From: Chaenocephalus aceratus
Taxonomy: Eukaryota > Chordata > Actinopteri > Perciformes > Channichthyidae
Assembly: GCA_023974075.1 (NCBI GenBank)
Contig: CM043788.1
Span: 19,243,928-19,307,927 of the forward strand
Length of the DNA: 64,000 nt
Direction: 5' to 3'
Shown: piece after piece, positions 1 to 11,890 of the stretch
Numbering within the stretch: position 1 is the stretch's first letter
Layout: each line of letters opens with the position of its first letter
Position numbers and translations under genes: made by a program
The notes under the pieces: model-generated
The model's database searches: none
What the model was told of the DNA's origin: nothing
Seen by the model: only the letters and a program-made list of their open reading frames with translations

Positions 1-123
1 TAAAGTAACGAGTAAAGTAACGAATTACTTTATGTAGAGAGTAACGAAGTAGTGTAATATATTACTTTTTTTTAAAGTAATATGTAATATGTAATATATT
101 ACTTTTTTTTAGTAACGACCCCA
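1..123. repeat. Sub-terminal fragment of a hAT-like element, cut by the window edge
   Basis: The first ~120 bases repeat AGTAAAGTAACG- and AATATATTACTTT-type words. These resemble the ends of the BED-finger hAT element near 25560-26525. Only one end is present, so no target duplication can be tested. The class assignment is inferred from this sequence style alone. Confidence 0.4.
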
Positions 124-625
124 TCTCTGTATATAACCTATGTAGAGGCTTATCTTCTCTTATCAGACACATCTCGAAGCCTGGCAGCAGTGGCCTAGCA
201 GAGTGATCGAGCAGCTGTTTGCTATTCCACTGTTTGTCTGCAGTGTGAGCTAACACTTCCTAGAAAAGCACGGCCAAAAGTCATCTGCTATCATTATCTA
301 TAAATCTATTCCTCTTATTATTCCACGTAGATGTAAACATCATTTGTCAGTTTTTATCAACATCATTTAGTTTGTAGAACCAAGTCAATCACAGGTTTTA
401 CTTCCAAATTCTGTTCCACCAAATCTTTAAACATTGTTTTGGTAAACCTGCCTTCATATCAGCCACGTTAATTTCAGAATTGATTTGATTTTATGAAATA
501 CCATGTTTGATCTGTATCTCCATCCTGGCCTTAACAATAACTATTTTCCAACATATATACATTAGGTCCCTCTGTCTAACCGTTCCTGTCATTGATTCTG
601 TGTGGGTGTATGTTTGTGCACGCAG
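124..625 (+). other. ttr: Intron sequence upstream of the last ttr exon
   Basis: This AT-rich stretch ends in a pyrimidine-rich tract and TGCACGCAG, the 3' splice site for the exon at 626. No coding feature is visible in it. It should be the distal part of ttr intron 3. Confidence 0.6.
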
Positions 626-730
626 GTGGTGTTTGAGGCCCATGCCGGAGGTCATCATCACTACACCTTGGCCTTGCTGCTCAGTCCGTACTCATACACC
701 ACCACAGCCGTGGTCACCGATGCACACTAG
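626..730 (+). CDS. ttr: Transthyretin, last coding exon (3' end of gene)
   Basis: This is the terminal exon of transthyretin, the tetrameric secreted carrier of thyroid hormone. It encodes 34 residues plus TAG. It begins in phase 0 with [20 protein letters not shown] and continues with [14 protein letters not shown] before the stop. The PYSYxTTAVVT motif is the diagnostic C-terminal beta-strand (strand H region) of transthyretins; human TTR ends PYSYSTTAVVTNPKE. Human exon 4 also starts at VVF, which matches the acceptor CGCAG at 621-625. The His-rich loop GGHHH replaces the SGPRR of the human protein. Upstream exons lie outside the window. The downstream neighbour is b4galt6, which is also near TTR in human. 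The identification is firm although only about a quarter of the protein is visible. Confidence 0.93.
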   Translation: MVFEAHAGGHHHYTLALLLSPYSYTTTAVVTDAH

Positions 731-890
731 TGAAAAACATCCTAGAGTGAAGGGTGCAGATCAGATCTTAGTGCTGATCCAAACCAACGATAAATGTATC
801 CACTATCGATGACTGTGTGTATCACAGCCTGATGTTTCATCTTCGTCTGTGCCATAGAGCTCCATTAAAAACTCATCCGTGAGCTACACT
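731..890 (+). other. ttr: ttr 3' UTR with ATTAAA polyadenylation signal
   Basis: The sequence after the ttr stop contains ATTAAA at 864-869, followed by a GT-rich stretch (GTTGCACTGGGTGAG). This suggests cleavage near 885. The end is inferred. Confidence 0.55.
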
Positions 891-1553
891 GTTGCACTGG
901 GTGAGATGTTCTTTCATTACCATGAACAAACACAGTGTCTCAGTTTTTTCTCTCACTCCAGCACTAAATGTGGGATAATTAGCTTAAGAAAATAGGTCTG
1001 TGTGCTACCTATACGAGGTTGTATAACATCTTAATAGTCAGTGCATACAGGAGTAGATGATAGTTTGTCGTAACAGACTGGTGTAAAGACAACCCATTGT
1101 GATGGAGAACTAAAGCTGTTAAGGGAACTGATGCCGTAATCAGAGCCACCAGACTCTATTGACCAAACAGTAACAGTTAACTTAGATTTAACAAAGTCAC
1201 ACTTTTACCAGCAATTATTCTGTGTACTTTTAGTATGTAGTCTGGTGGCTTTAGCAACCTTGGCAGATCCAGTCACCTTTCACAAACAAACAGTGTTTAG
1301 CTCTCGAATGCCAAGGTAAGAAGTAAAAACAATACAAAAATTGTGAACAGATACTGATTTGTTTTTCTTCTGTAAGCCTGTCTTTTCTCTGTTCTTCTGT
1401 GGAATTATTGGACATTCTTGTAAAAAGTGCCCTCACGTGCATCCGAGCAGCGAAACGCCACAGGAGAGGGAAAAGGGCCGGGACGCTCGTGAGCCTCCAC
1501 TGCAGTCAGCATGTCGTTGTGTCCCTGGGCAAGACACTTCACCCCAAATTGCT
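891..1553. other. Intergenic, no gene seen; dispersed-repeat flank
   Basis: I see no gene here. The last ~90 bases contain a phrase around GTGTCCCTGGGCAAGACACT that I associate with dispersed fish repeats. This forms the left flank of the hAT insertion that starts at 1562. Confidence 0.4.
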
Positions 1554-2324
1554 CCTGCATGCAGGGGTGAGGGGGTGAAAAGTTAGGACGATTCTAAGGG
1601 CCCGTGACTGACAGGGGCCCCAAAATGTTTAGAACATTAAGAAAAAAAATGTAAGTAACCTTTCATCAATCCTCAATAATTAACATTAATAGAACTATAT
1701 ATTGATAAATTACTCACTAAACTTACGATTCATTTAACTTATTTTCTTCCAAAAGTTAATTACCCAAAGCCTCTGTACAACCCCTTCTATTTAGATGTAA
1801 TGGTTTGGTCCTGCCTCCAAACGCAGGAGAAGGGTCTGTCACCATAGATATATATAAACACTAGATGGCTCATGGGAGATTTTCCAGCGTAGCTGACTGG
1901 CCGCCATCTTGCTACAGTCAACAGTTACTCTGATTCGCGTTATGGTAGCTGTTGTAAGGTGAGTGATCGGCACAAAAATACTCTTAACTCGCTGAAATCT
2001 TGACTGATTTACAAACGGTTTGGTTTATTATAAACATTATTAGCATGGCTATGATACAGGATGCTTGGACATGTTGAAATTGCAGCTTTTCTTTGTGTAT
2101 GTGGTTGTATTTATTAGCTGGCTAATAACAAGAGGCTGTCAGTGAGACCTAGTATTACAAAGTTCACCCAGCAACTTTACACCAGTGGGAGAGGCAGAAC
2201 TGCTCTTTCTTTTCAACATAACTTAAGTTACACATGATTTCTTCCAAGTGGTTTGGCTTGTTAAAAACATCTTGCATTATGATACAGGAATTTGCTGGCT
2301 TTGTGTTTACAGAAGTACCTGACT

Positions 2325-2423
2325 ATGCCGGACTTTTGTGCAGCCTACGGATGCTCCAATCGCCGCTGTCTGCAAACAAGAACCCGTGGGATCACCACAT
2401 ATGTTTATGTTTGCTCAGTCTAA
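2325..2423 (+). pseudogene. Truncated THAP zinc-finger exon of P-like element A
   Basis: ATG at 2325 opens MPDFCAAYGCSNRRCLQTRT followed by RGIT, then diverges into TYVYVCSV and a TAA. The CAAYGCSN block with a following RGIT is the N-terminal signature of THAP DNA-binding domains, giving the first two Cys of the C2CH site. The remaining Cys and His are absent after the break, so no finger can form. The THAP family link fits the P-like ends of the host element. It is a relic, not a host gene. Confidence 0.6.
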
Positions 2424-2659
2424 TAAACCCATAACATGGTTGTGAAAGAATACCAAAGCTGAGGCTGGACGATGATTGATTGTTAGTGTGCCATGTGTCA
2501 CTGTGTGTCTTATTGGTTTTGTGGTATACTGTATTTTATTTTATTGTGTGCAAGACACATTTAAAACAAATAACCTTGAAGCCCCATCTCTCCCCACCTG
2601 CTCCTGCTTCCTACATCCCCTCCACACCACACCAAGTTGTTCTTCTTAATAATAATAAT

Positions 2660-3690
<1,031 letters not shown>

Positions 3691-5016
3691 ATAATAATAC
3701 ATTTATGTTGGGGGGCCGCCTTTCATAACACCCAAGGACACCTTACAGGGGCATAGGGGCAATATAGGGAACAATTTAAACAGTGGATTTTGTGATATAT
3801 CAGCCGGGGTGAGTCAAGACAAACCACAAATGGACTACAGAAGGACATATGGTACAGTTTATATTATTCTTGGTCTTTTTTCAATAACATATTTTAAAGG
3901 TTCTGGATTTGTTTACAAATCTAGAAACTAAATACAAAACTAGGATGATATGAAGATCTCATGTCAAAAATAATTGTGATAAATTAGACAGAACTGGCCT
4001 GTCTGTGAGCACATTTTATGTTGGTTTGGTTCTTCTGATAAAGGTGTGAATATCTAAATAATATACCAACATATGCTATTGTCATTAGTTGTGTCCCTGT
4101 TCTTCAAGCTAAGGCATTGCTCAATTAACAACTCTTGGTTTACAGAGTGGTAACATGAGACCGATTTTTATATATAAAATATAAATGTATTTTAATTTTA
4201 TAATTTATTTTAAATATTGACAATATAATAAAATAAATGGAAATATATACACCGGCAAATATTTAATATAAATACCTTGTGTGTGTGTATAGCTATTGCT
4301 TTATCTGATGAATGTTATTTTCATATGAAAGTCCATGATTATAAGTATGCAGTATCATAACTACATCTTTGATGTTTATAAAAAACCAAACCGTTTGAAA
4401 ATCGGTTGAAAATTGAGCAAGCTATGGTTATTTAAATAGTAAACCATAATCTTATGAATGAGAGCACTGCCTGTAGCAAGATGGCGGCCAAGTGGCAACG
4501 TCGGTCTCCATTGGCCAGCAGCGCGTGTGAGCCATCTAGTGTTTATATATATATATCTATGTCTGTCACTACCCGATCCGTCCCCCTGCCCGATCGGTAC
4601 TGCGCATGTGCGAGATGGTCCGGAAGTCCGGACGGCAACCCAAGATGGACACTTGACACAGTGGCTTTTAGCAAAGCTCAAAAAGAAAAACCGAGAGAGA
4701 TGAGTTATTGTTATTACAACGTGACTTCACTATTATTTAAACACTCCTTTATGGAAGTTAAATTAATTTCTCACTTATTCTGACAATGTAGTGAACCCTA
4801 AATAAAAGAACCCCATAAAAAGAGTTGTTAAATAATAGTGAAGTCACGTTGTAATAACAATAACTCATCTCTCTCGAGTTTTCTTTTTGAGCTTTGCTAA
4901 AAGCCACTGTGTCAAGTGTCCATCTTGGGATGCCGTCCGGAGTTGTCCAATATGGCGGACCATCTCGCACATGCGCAGTACCGATCGGGCAGGGGGACGG
5001 ATCGGGTAGTGACACG

Positions 5017-6184
5017 AGAGGCTTCTCAATACTCAAATTTCCCCTCCTCGACTCCCCTCCTCGACTCCCCTCCTCGAGACTTAGTCCCGCCCACAGGAGA
5101 TGCGAGCGGAGGACCGAGGAGAGAGGAGGAGAAGCAGCAGACGTTTAAAGAAATGAGAATTCCTCTCCTCTGAGCGGTCATATTAAAGCGACGTCCGTTC
5201 ATTATTACGTGGCAACAGCTGCATCAGCTGTCGAGTGTTTTGTCATATTTTATAATCTCTGTTAGATCATCTGAACATTGTTCCCCCACATATTTACCTT
5301 GAATTAATTGAGAGTGCGGTATAATGAGACAATAACAGGCTACAGATGCGGACACACACACAAATATATTTATATAAATATATGCAATTTAAAGTATGAG
5401 AGCACTCTCATAATAACGTAACACAATCAGAGACTGGATATATCCCCCCCCCCCTCTCTCTGGTCGCTGAAATGGGGAATTGAAATTACGGGCCAAAAGT
5501 TGTATTTGCAAGTATTAAAAGTAAGCAGAGGACACCAAACCAACTAAGACCTGTCTGTCCGCCGCATCTGCGCACACACTGTACCACGCACACACCTACA
5601 CTGTACAGGACACACCTACACACTGTACCACACACACACCTACACACTGTACCACACACACCTACAGCTCCTAAAGCATAATCAGGCTACAGCCGTTGTG
5701 TATTTTATTATGTGAAGCACTAAATGGTTTTAGAAAAATATCGACTCTTTGTTTGTAGATATCTACTAAACTACAGCAAATAAAGAGAGTAGGCCTGTTA
5801 TACTGAGTGATATATATTACACACTGCTCTGCTTTCTGCAGGACCTCACAGCTGTTCTCACTGTAAACATCGCGTTGCGATGAGAGCAGTTTCTAAAATA
5901 ATATCCAGGGGATGCATGCAGAGCTGTCATTGGCTGAGATAAGTCCGGCCGTGTGTCACGCCTCCACCGTTCCCGGAAATGCATCCGCGGAGGAGCCGTG
6001 GAGGAACCATCAGTGTATCCTCGGTTATAGCTCTCCTCGACGCTCGATGCTCGGTCCTCGGTGTGCATTTAGAGAAATGAGACGTCCTTCAAAATGGCGC
6101 GCTGAAATTCATTTCCGGGTCACTACCGGAGGACCGAGGAGTCGAGGAGTCGAGGAGGGGAAATTTGAGTATTGAGTAGCCTCT
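5017..6184. mobile_element. MITE-like element F with ~50-bp terminal inverted repeats
   Basis: The left end AGAGGCTTCTCAATACTC and the right end GAGTATTGAGTAGCCTCT are inverted repeats. They continue through AAATTTCCCCTCCTCGACTC, which is tandemly repeated on the left. The right flank AGGGTCT (6185-6191) matches AGGGTCT at 1831-1837 beyond the foldback element, a plausible 7-8 bp target duplication. No coding sequence is apparent. An AC-rich cluster with repeated CACACTGTACCACACACAC words lies near 5570-5665. Confidence 0.6.
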
Positions 6185-8842
6185 AGGGTCTAGCTGCGGC
6201 CGCGGCCAGTACACGGCGGTTTTTGTACATTTTGTACATTTTGATTTTTTTAGGATTGGACATGTCTCAGGTTATATTCAAAATGTTGTGAACTATTGCA
6301 CTAAATATGTTTGTTAAGGGCTACGTTACTCACTCCTGCGCATCGATATAGCATTCCTTTGCGCATTTTCTTAAGGTTTCTATCTTTGCTCTTTCAATGT
6401 TATCGTTCATATCCTTAAATGCTAGGGGGCTAAAAAACAATGTGAAACGTAAGGCAATTTTTCTTTTTTGTAAGGAACAAAAGGCAAATTGTGTTTTTCT
6501 GCAAGAAACTCATTCTGCAGAGGCAGATACAAAGTTCTGGAAAGTACAATGGGGAGACAACATTTTTTTCAGCCATGGAACATCACATTCGGCTGGAGTG
6601 ATGATTTTATTTAACAGGTTACCTGGAAATATAATTGACCACAGGAGTGATACAAACGGTCATTGGCTAATGGTTGTGACTGATGTTAATGGGACTAATT
6701 ACATACTGGTGTGTGTTTATGGATATAACAGAAAGATTAAAAACAATAATTTTTTTTCAATCTTGTGCCAAAAATTAGAGGAATGGAAATTACTTTATAT
6801 GACTGATAAGATTATAATCGGAGGGGATTTTAATGTAGTTCCTGATGAGTGGTTAGATCGTCTTCCTTTAAGGGGACATTGTCATAATTTTAATGATTCT
6901 ATTATTCACTTGGCCTCTAAACTTAATTTAACTGATGTTTGGAGAATAAATAATCCCTCAAAGTCACAATATACCTGGTTTAACTCTTCTAACAATGGTC
7001 AGTGTTCTCGGCTCGATTATTGGTTAATCTCTACTAGTTTAACTAATAATGTCTCAAAGTGTGACATTTCAGCATCACCTCTGACTGATCACTGTGTCAT
7101 CTCTTTGTCCTTTTTACAATGCAACTTCAGTCCCAATCTTAAACCTATATGGAAATTCAATAATAGTCTTTTGGAGAATGCAGATTTTTGTAAAAAGATC
7201 AAACAACTGATAAAAGAAACTCTGGCTTTGGATATGTCATCTCTCAGTAAATGGGAATGGTTTAAATTTAGTGTGAGACAGATTGCGATAAATTCCAGTA
7301 AATACTCCTCTAGATTAAAGAAACAAAAACAACAAGAGATGACAAGTGAAATTAATAATTTATGCCTTAAAGCTGAGTTATCATTGGATGAGCAAATTAA
7401 ACTGAACAATTTACAAACTCAATTAGACAATATGTATTTGGAAAAAGCTAAGGGCGCTTTTATTCGTTCGAGAGCCCGATGGATTGAGCAAGGAGAGAAA
7501 AACACTTCTTATTTCTTCAATCTTGAAAAGCAGAGACAAGTGAAAAAGAAAATCACAAAACTGAGTGTTAATGATGTCACTATTGAAAATCAAGACCAGA
7601 TAAACGAAGAAATTAGACTTTTTTATAGCAATTTATATAACTCAAAGTTTTCTAAAGAAAACTGTGATAACTTTTTTAGTAAAATTACAGAATTCAAAAA
7701 GACAATAGATGATCCTTTTAAACAGTATATGGACGATCGACTAAAAATTGAAGAATTAGATTAGCATTACTGCAAATGTCTGGTGGCAAATCACCAGGGC
7801 TGGACGGTATAACCATAGAGTTCTACAAATATTTTTGGTCAGATGTGCGAAAAATGCTTTATAAGGCTTTCACAGATTGCATTTCAGCAGGAAACCTTTC
7901 GCCAACCATGAAACATGGCCTTATTACCTTAATTCCAAAACCAAATAAAAATAATCTTTTGTTGGATAATTGGAGACCTATTACCCTACTATGTAATGAT
8001 TACAAACTGTTAGCACATGTTTATGCTAACAGGTTAAACTCAGGTCTGAATCAACTAGTAGATGAATGTCAATCAGCCTTTATTAAGGGCAGAAGTATTC
8101 ATAACCATACCAGACTGATACTGGATATGCTTGATTACCAGGAGTTTATTGATACTGAAGGTCTCGTATTATTTCTGGATTTTTATAAGGCTTTTGATAC
8201 TGTTGAACATTCCTTTTTAATGGAAACTCTAACATTTCTGGGTTTTGGTGAACATTTCTGCAACATAATTAGGATGCTCTATTCGGACATAGATAGTTCT
8301 GTATCTTTGAACCCTGGAATGAGCCCTAGGTTTAAGGTTTTACGTGGTATTCGACAGGGTTGCCCTATTTCCCCAAAATTATTTATTCTGACCACCCAAG
8401 TTTTAACGACGCTTATTATAAAGAATCACAAAATATTAGGCATTACCCTCTTTGACAAAGAATTTAAAATTAGTCAATTCGCGGATGACACATCCATTTT
8501 CCTAAAGAATAAATCCATGGTAAAGGAAACTCTTAACACAATTTCAATTTTTTCAAAAGGCAAGGCAAGGCAAGGCAAGGCAAGGCAAGGCAAGGCAAGT
8601 TTATTTATAGAGCACTTTTCAATGCAAGGCAATTCAAAGTGCTTTACACAACAACAACAAAAAAAAAAAATGAAAGACATTAAGCATTAAAAATTAATTA
8701 AAAAAAATTAATCAAATAAATATTAAGAAAAAAATACATGGATAAAAGTTACAGTGCAGTCTAAAATATAAATAGTTCAATTAAACATTACAAGAAAAAG
8801 TACATGGATAAAAGTTACAGTGCAGTTTAAGATATGAATAGT

Positions 8843-11836
8843 TCAAATAAAAGCAGCGACAAAAAGAAAAGTCTTCAGCCTGGATTTAAAAGTAGTCAGA
8901 GTTGCAGCGGACCTGCAGGTTTCTGGGAGTTTGTTCCAGATATTTGGAGCATAATAACTGAACGCTGCTTTACCATGTTTAGTTCTGACTCTGGGGACAG
9001 AAAGCTGACCAGTCCCTGAAGACCTGAGAGATCTGGATGGTTCATAGTTTAGCAGGAGGTCAGAAATGTATTTTGGGCCTAAACCATTCAGTGCTTTATA
9101 AACCAGCAGCAGTATTTTGAAATCTATTCTTTGACACACAGGAAGCCAGTGTAAAGACTTCAGAACAGGAGTGATGTGATCCACTTTCTTAGTGTTAGTG
9201 AGGACTCGAGCAGCGGCGTTCTGAATCAGCTGCAGCTTTCTAATAGATTTTTTAGTGAGACCTGTGAAGACACCATTGCAGTAGTCGAGTCTACTGAAGA
9301 TAAAGGCATGGACAAGTTTTTCCAAATCCTGCTGTGACATTAGTCTTTTAATCCTAGATATGTTCTTTAGGTGATAGTAGGCTGATTTAGTAACTGTTTT
9401 AATGTGACTGTTGAAACTCAGGTCAGAGTCCATGACTACACCTAGATTTCTGGCTTTATTTGTTGGTTTGAACATTGCACACTGAAGCTCAGCGCTAACT
9501 TTTAAACGTTCTGCCTTGGCTCCAAAAACCATTACCTCAGTTTTATCTTTGTTTAATTGGAGAAAGTTCTGACACATCCAGTCATTGATTTGTTCAATGC
9601 ACTTACTCAGTGTTTGAATTGGAGCATAGTCTCCTGGTGAAATTGTTACGTAAATTTGTGTGTCATCTGCATAGCTATGGTAACTTATTTTGTTGTTCTT
9701 CATTATCTGAGCCAGTGGTAGCATGTAGATGTTAAAGAGAAGAGGCCCCAAGATGGAGCCTTGAGGAACCCCACATGTCATATTTTTCAACTCAGATGTG
9801 TATGTACCTATAGAAACAAAGTTGTTTCTGTCGTTTAGGTAGGATTTAAACCAATTTAGAACTGTTTCCGAAAGTCCCACCCAGTTTTCCAGTCGGTCCA
9901 GTAATATGCTGTGGTCAACAGTGTCAAACGCAGCACTGAGATCTAATAATACTAACACTGAAGTTCTGCCACTGTCTGTGTTTAAGTGGATGTCGTTAAA
10001 GACCTTTACAAGAGCAGTCTCAGTGCTGTGGTTTGGACGAAAGCCTGACTGGAACACATCGAAACAACCATTTAAATGCAAGAAATTACTCAACTGTTGA
10101 AAAACAACTTTTTCAATGATCTTACCTAGAAATGGCAGGTTTGATATGGGCCTGTAATTGTTCATTACTGAAGCATCTAGATTATTCTTTTTTAAGAGCG
10201 GTTTAATGACTGCAGTTTTCAGGGCCTGTGGAAAAATACCTGAGTGAAGAGATTTGTTTACTATATGAAGTAGTTCTGAGGCCATGCAAGGCAAAACATC
10301 TTTGAAAAATCCTGTTGGAATAATATCAAGGCAGCAGGAGGAGGATTTCAGAAGTTGTATAATGTCCTCCAGGTTTTTATCATTAATCTGATGGAATTGT
10401 GTCATGATGTCTGAATTGATGTTAAGTGGACACAGAGATAACACATTTGCTGTTCCTGATGCAGAGGCACTCACTGCTTGTCTGATTTTCTGAATTTTGT
10501 CAGTGAAAAAGGAGGCAAAATCATTGCACGCCCTGGTGGATAGAAATTCAGAGGCTACTGACACTGGGGGGTTAGTTAGTTTGTCGACGGTAGCAAACAA
10601 GGCACGTGCGTTGTTTTTGTTTTTGGTAATGATGTCAGAGAAGAATGATTGTCGTGCGTTTTTCAATTCCAAATTATAAAGGCCAAGTCTCTCTTTATAG
10701 ATTTCAAAGTGAACCTGGAGATTTGTTTTTCGCCACCTGCGTTCAGCTTTTCGACATTCTCTTTTTTCTGTTTTAACGGTCATGGCCTTTCTCCATGGAG
10801 ATATTTTCTTCCCAGTCACTTCCTTTACCTTAATTGGAGCAATGGCATCTATAACATTTTTAATTTTTGAATTAAAATGATCTACTAGCTCATTTACTGA
10901 GATGTTAGCAGGGGCAAGTGTGGAAGAAAAATTCTGAGTAAACATTTCCCTAGTATTTTCAGTTAAACATCGCTTTGTGGTTACCTCTTTTTGAACACTT
11001 GTGTGAACAGAAATAGAGCTCTCAAAGAAAACACAGGAATGGTCAGACAGTGCAACATCAGTCACCACAACCTTAGAGATATTCAGACCCTTTGAGATAA
11101 TTAAGTCCAGAGTGTGCCCCTTATTGTGCGTGGGCTCCGTCACATGCTGAGTCAGTCCATAGCTATCAAGAACACAAAACAGTTCTTTAGCCCCTCTGTC
11201 CTGGGGGTTGTCAACATGGATGTTAAAATCACCAACAATGACTAGACGGTCAAAGTCAATACACACTATAGACAGCAGTTCAGTAAGGTCATCAAAAAAG
11301 CTTGCACAGTATTTGGGTGGCCTATAGATATTTAGGAACAGAGCTCGAGAGGAGCATTTCAGCTGAAGGGCCACATATTCAAAAGAATCAAAGTTTCCAT
11401 ACGATGTCTTCCTGCATTGAATGGAATCATTGAACAGAATAGCAACTCCACCCCCTTTCTTATGCATTCTTTCCTGACTCATAAAACTAAAGTTGGGAGG
11501 GGTTGATTCGATAAGAACAGCTGCACTGTTATTTTGTTCAATCCAAGTTTCTGTTAAAAACATAAAATCAAGATTGTGCTCAGTGATAAAATCATTGATT
11601 AAAAATGTTTTTCCTGCCAAAGACCTGACATTTAATAAAGCTAGTTTAAGTTTGTTAAACACACTATCAGTCATGTTTTTTGTAACAAGCTGTGGCTGAC
11701 ATGGAATCACTGCTAAATTAGATAAACTCACACAAACGTTTGAGTGCTTCCTGTATCTAAGATCATTCACCACTCTTAATCTATTACCTATCAACACAGA
11801 TATCGGCAAAGCTACTGGCAGGCAGGGCCCGGGCAT
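8843..11836 (-). CDS. L2 LINE ORF2: APE endonuclease-reverse transcriptase, intact
   Basis: This is an uninterrupted frame of 997 residues. The N-terminal third is an AP-like endonuclease with LLNVRSLAGK, FLTETWI, GGGVAILFND, NIYRPPKYC, VIVGDFNIHVD and ALSDHSC. These carry the expected Glu, Asp, Asn and terminal His positions. The central RT domain has NNYRPISNLPFLGKIIEKVV, QSGFRPNHSTETAL, LLDLSAAFDTVDHSILLDRL, CGVPQGSILGPLLFNIY and the YADDTQIYV catalytic box. The C-terminal domain includes LHWLPVCQRIDFKILLLVYK and ends in SRLKTFLFVAAF. These blocks are typical of fish L2-clade elements. The start used (MPGPCLPVAL) is the first Met of the open frame and may not be the real start. It is the only complete transposon protein in the window. 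Confidence 0.92.
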   Translation of the reverse strand: MPGPCLPVALPISVLIGNRLRVVNDLRYRKHSNVCVSLSNLAVIPCQPQLVTKNMTDSVFNKLKLALLNVRSLAGKTFLINDFITEHNLDFMFLTETWIEQNNSAAVLIESTPPNFSFMSQERMHKKGGGVAILFNDSIQCRKTSYGNFDSFEYVALQLKCSSRALFLNIYRPPKYCASFFDDLTELLSIVCIDFDRLVIVGDFNIHVDNPQDRGAKELFCVLDSYGLTQHVTEPTHNKGHTLDLIISKGLNISKVVVTDVALSDHSCVFFESSISVHTSVQKEVTTKRCLTENTREMFTQNFSSTLAPANISVNELVDHFNSKIKNVIDAIAPIKVKEVTGKKISPWRKAMTVKTEKRECRKAERRWRKTNLQVHFEIYKERLGLYNLELKNARQSFFSDIITKNKNNARALFATVDKLTNPPVSVASEFLSTRACNDFASFFTDKIQKIRQAVSASASGTANVLSLCPLNINSDIMTQFHQINDKNLEDIIQLLKSSSCCLDIIPTGFFKDVLPCMASELLHIVNKSLHSGIFPQALKTAVIKPLLKKNNLDASVMNNYRPISNLPFLGKIIEKVVFQQLSNFLHLNGCFDVFQSGFRPNHSTETALVKVFNDIHLNTDSGRTSVLVLLDLSAAFDTVDHSILLDRLENWVGLSETVLNWFKSYLNDRNNFVSIGTYTSELKNMTCGVPQGSILGPLLFNIYMLPLAQIMKNNKISYHSYADDTQIYVTISPGDYAPIQTLSKCIEQINDWMCQNFLQLNKDKTEVMVFGAKAERLKVSAELQCAMFKPTNKARNLGVVMDSDLSFNSHIKTVTKSAYYHLKNISRIKRLMSQQDLEKLVHAFIFSRLDYCNGVFTGLTKKSIRKLQLIQNAAARVLTNTKKVDHITPVLKSLHWLPVCQRIDFKILLLVYKALNGLGPKYISDLLLNYEPSRSLRSSGTGQLSVPRVRTKHGKAAFSYYAPNIWNKLPETCRSAATLTTFKSRLKTFLFVAAFI

Positions 11837-11890
11837 GTCCTGGAAAGAGTTGAGAGTGCCATACGCCCTTGAGCCTGGACCCAGCAGATA

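Noticed and set aside
507..812. 101-residue open frame over the ttr exon
   Set aside because: It is in a different frame from the transthyretin-like reading and is a shadow of the exon at 626-730.
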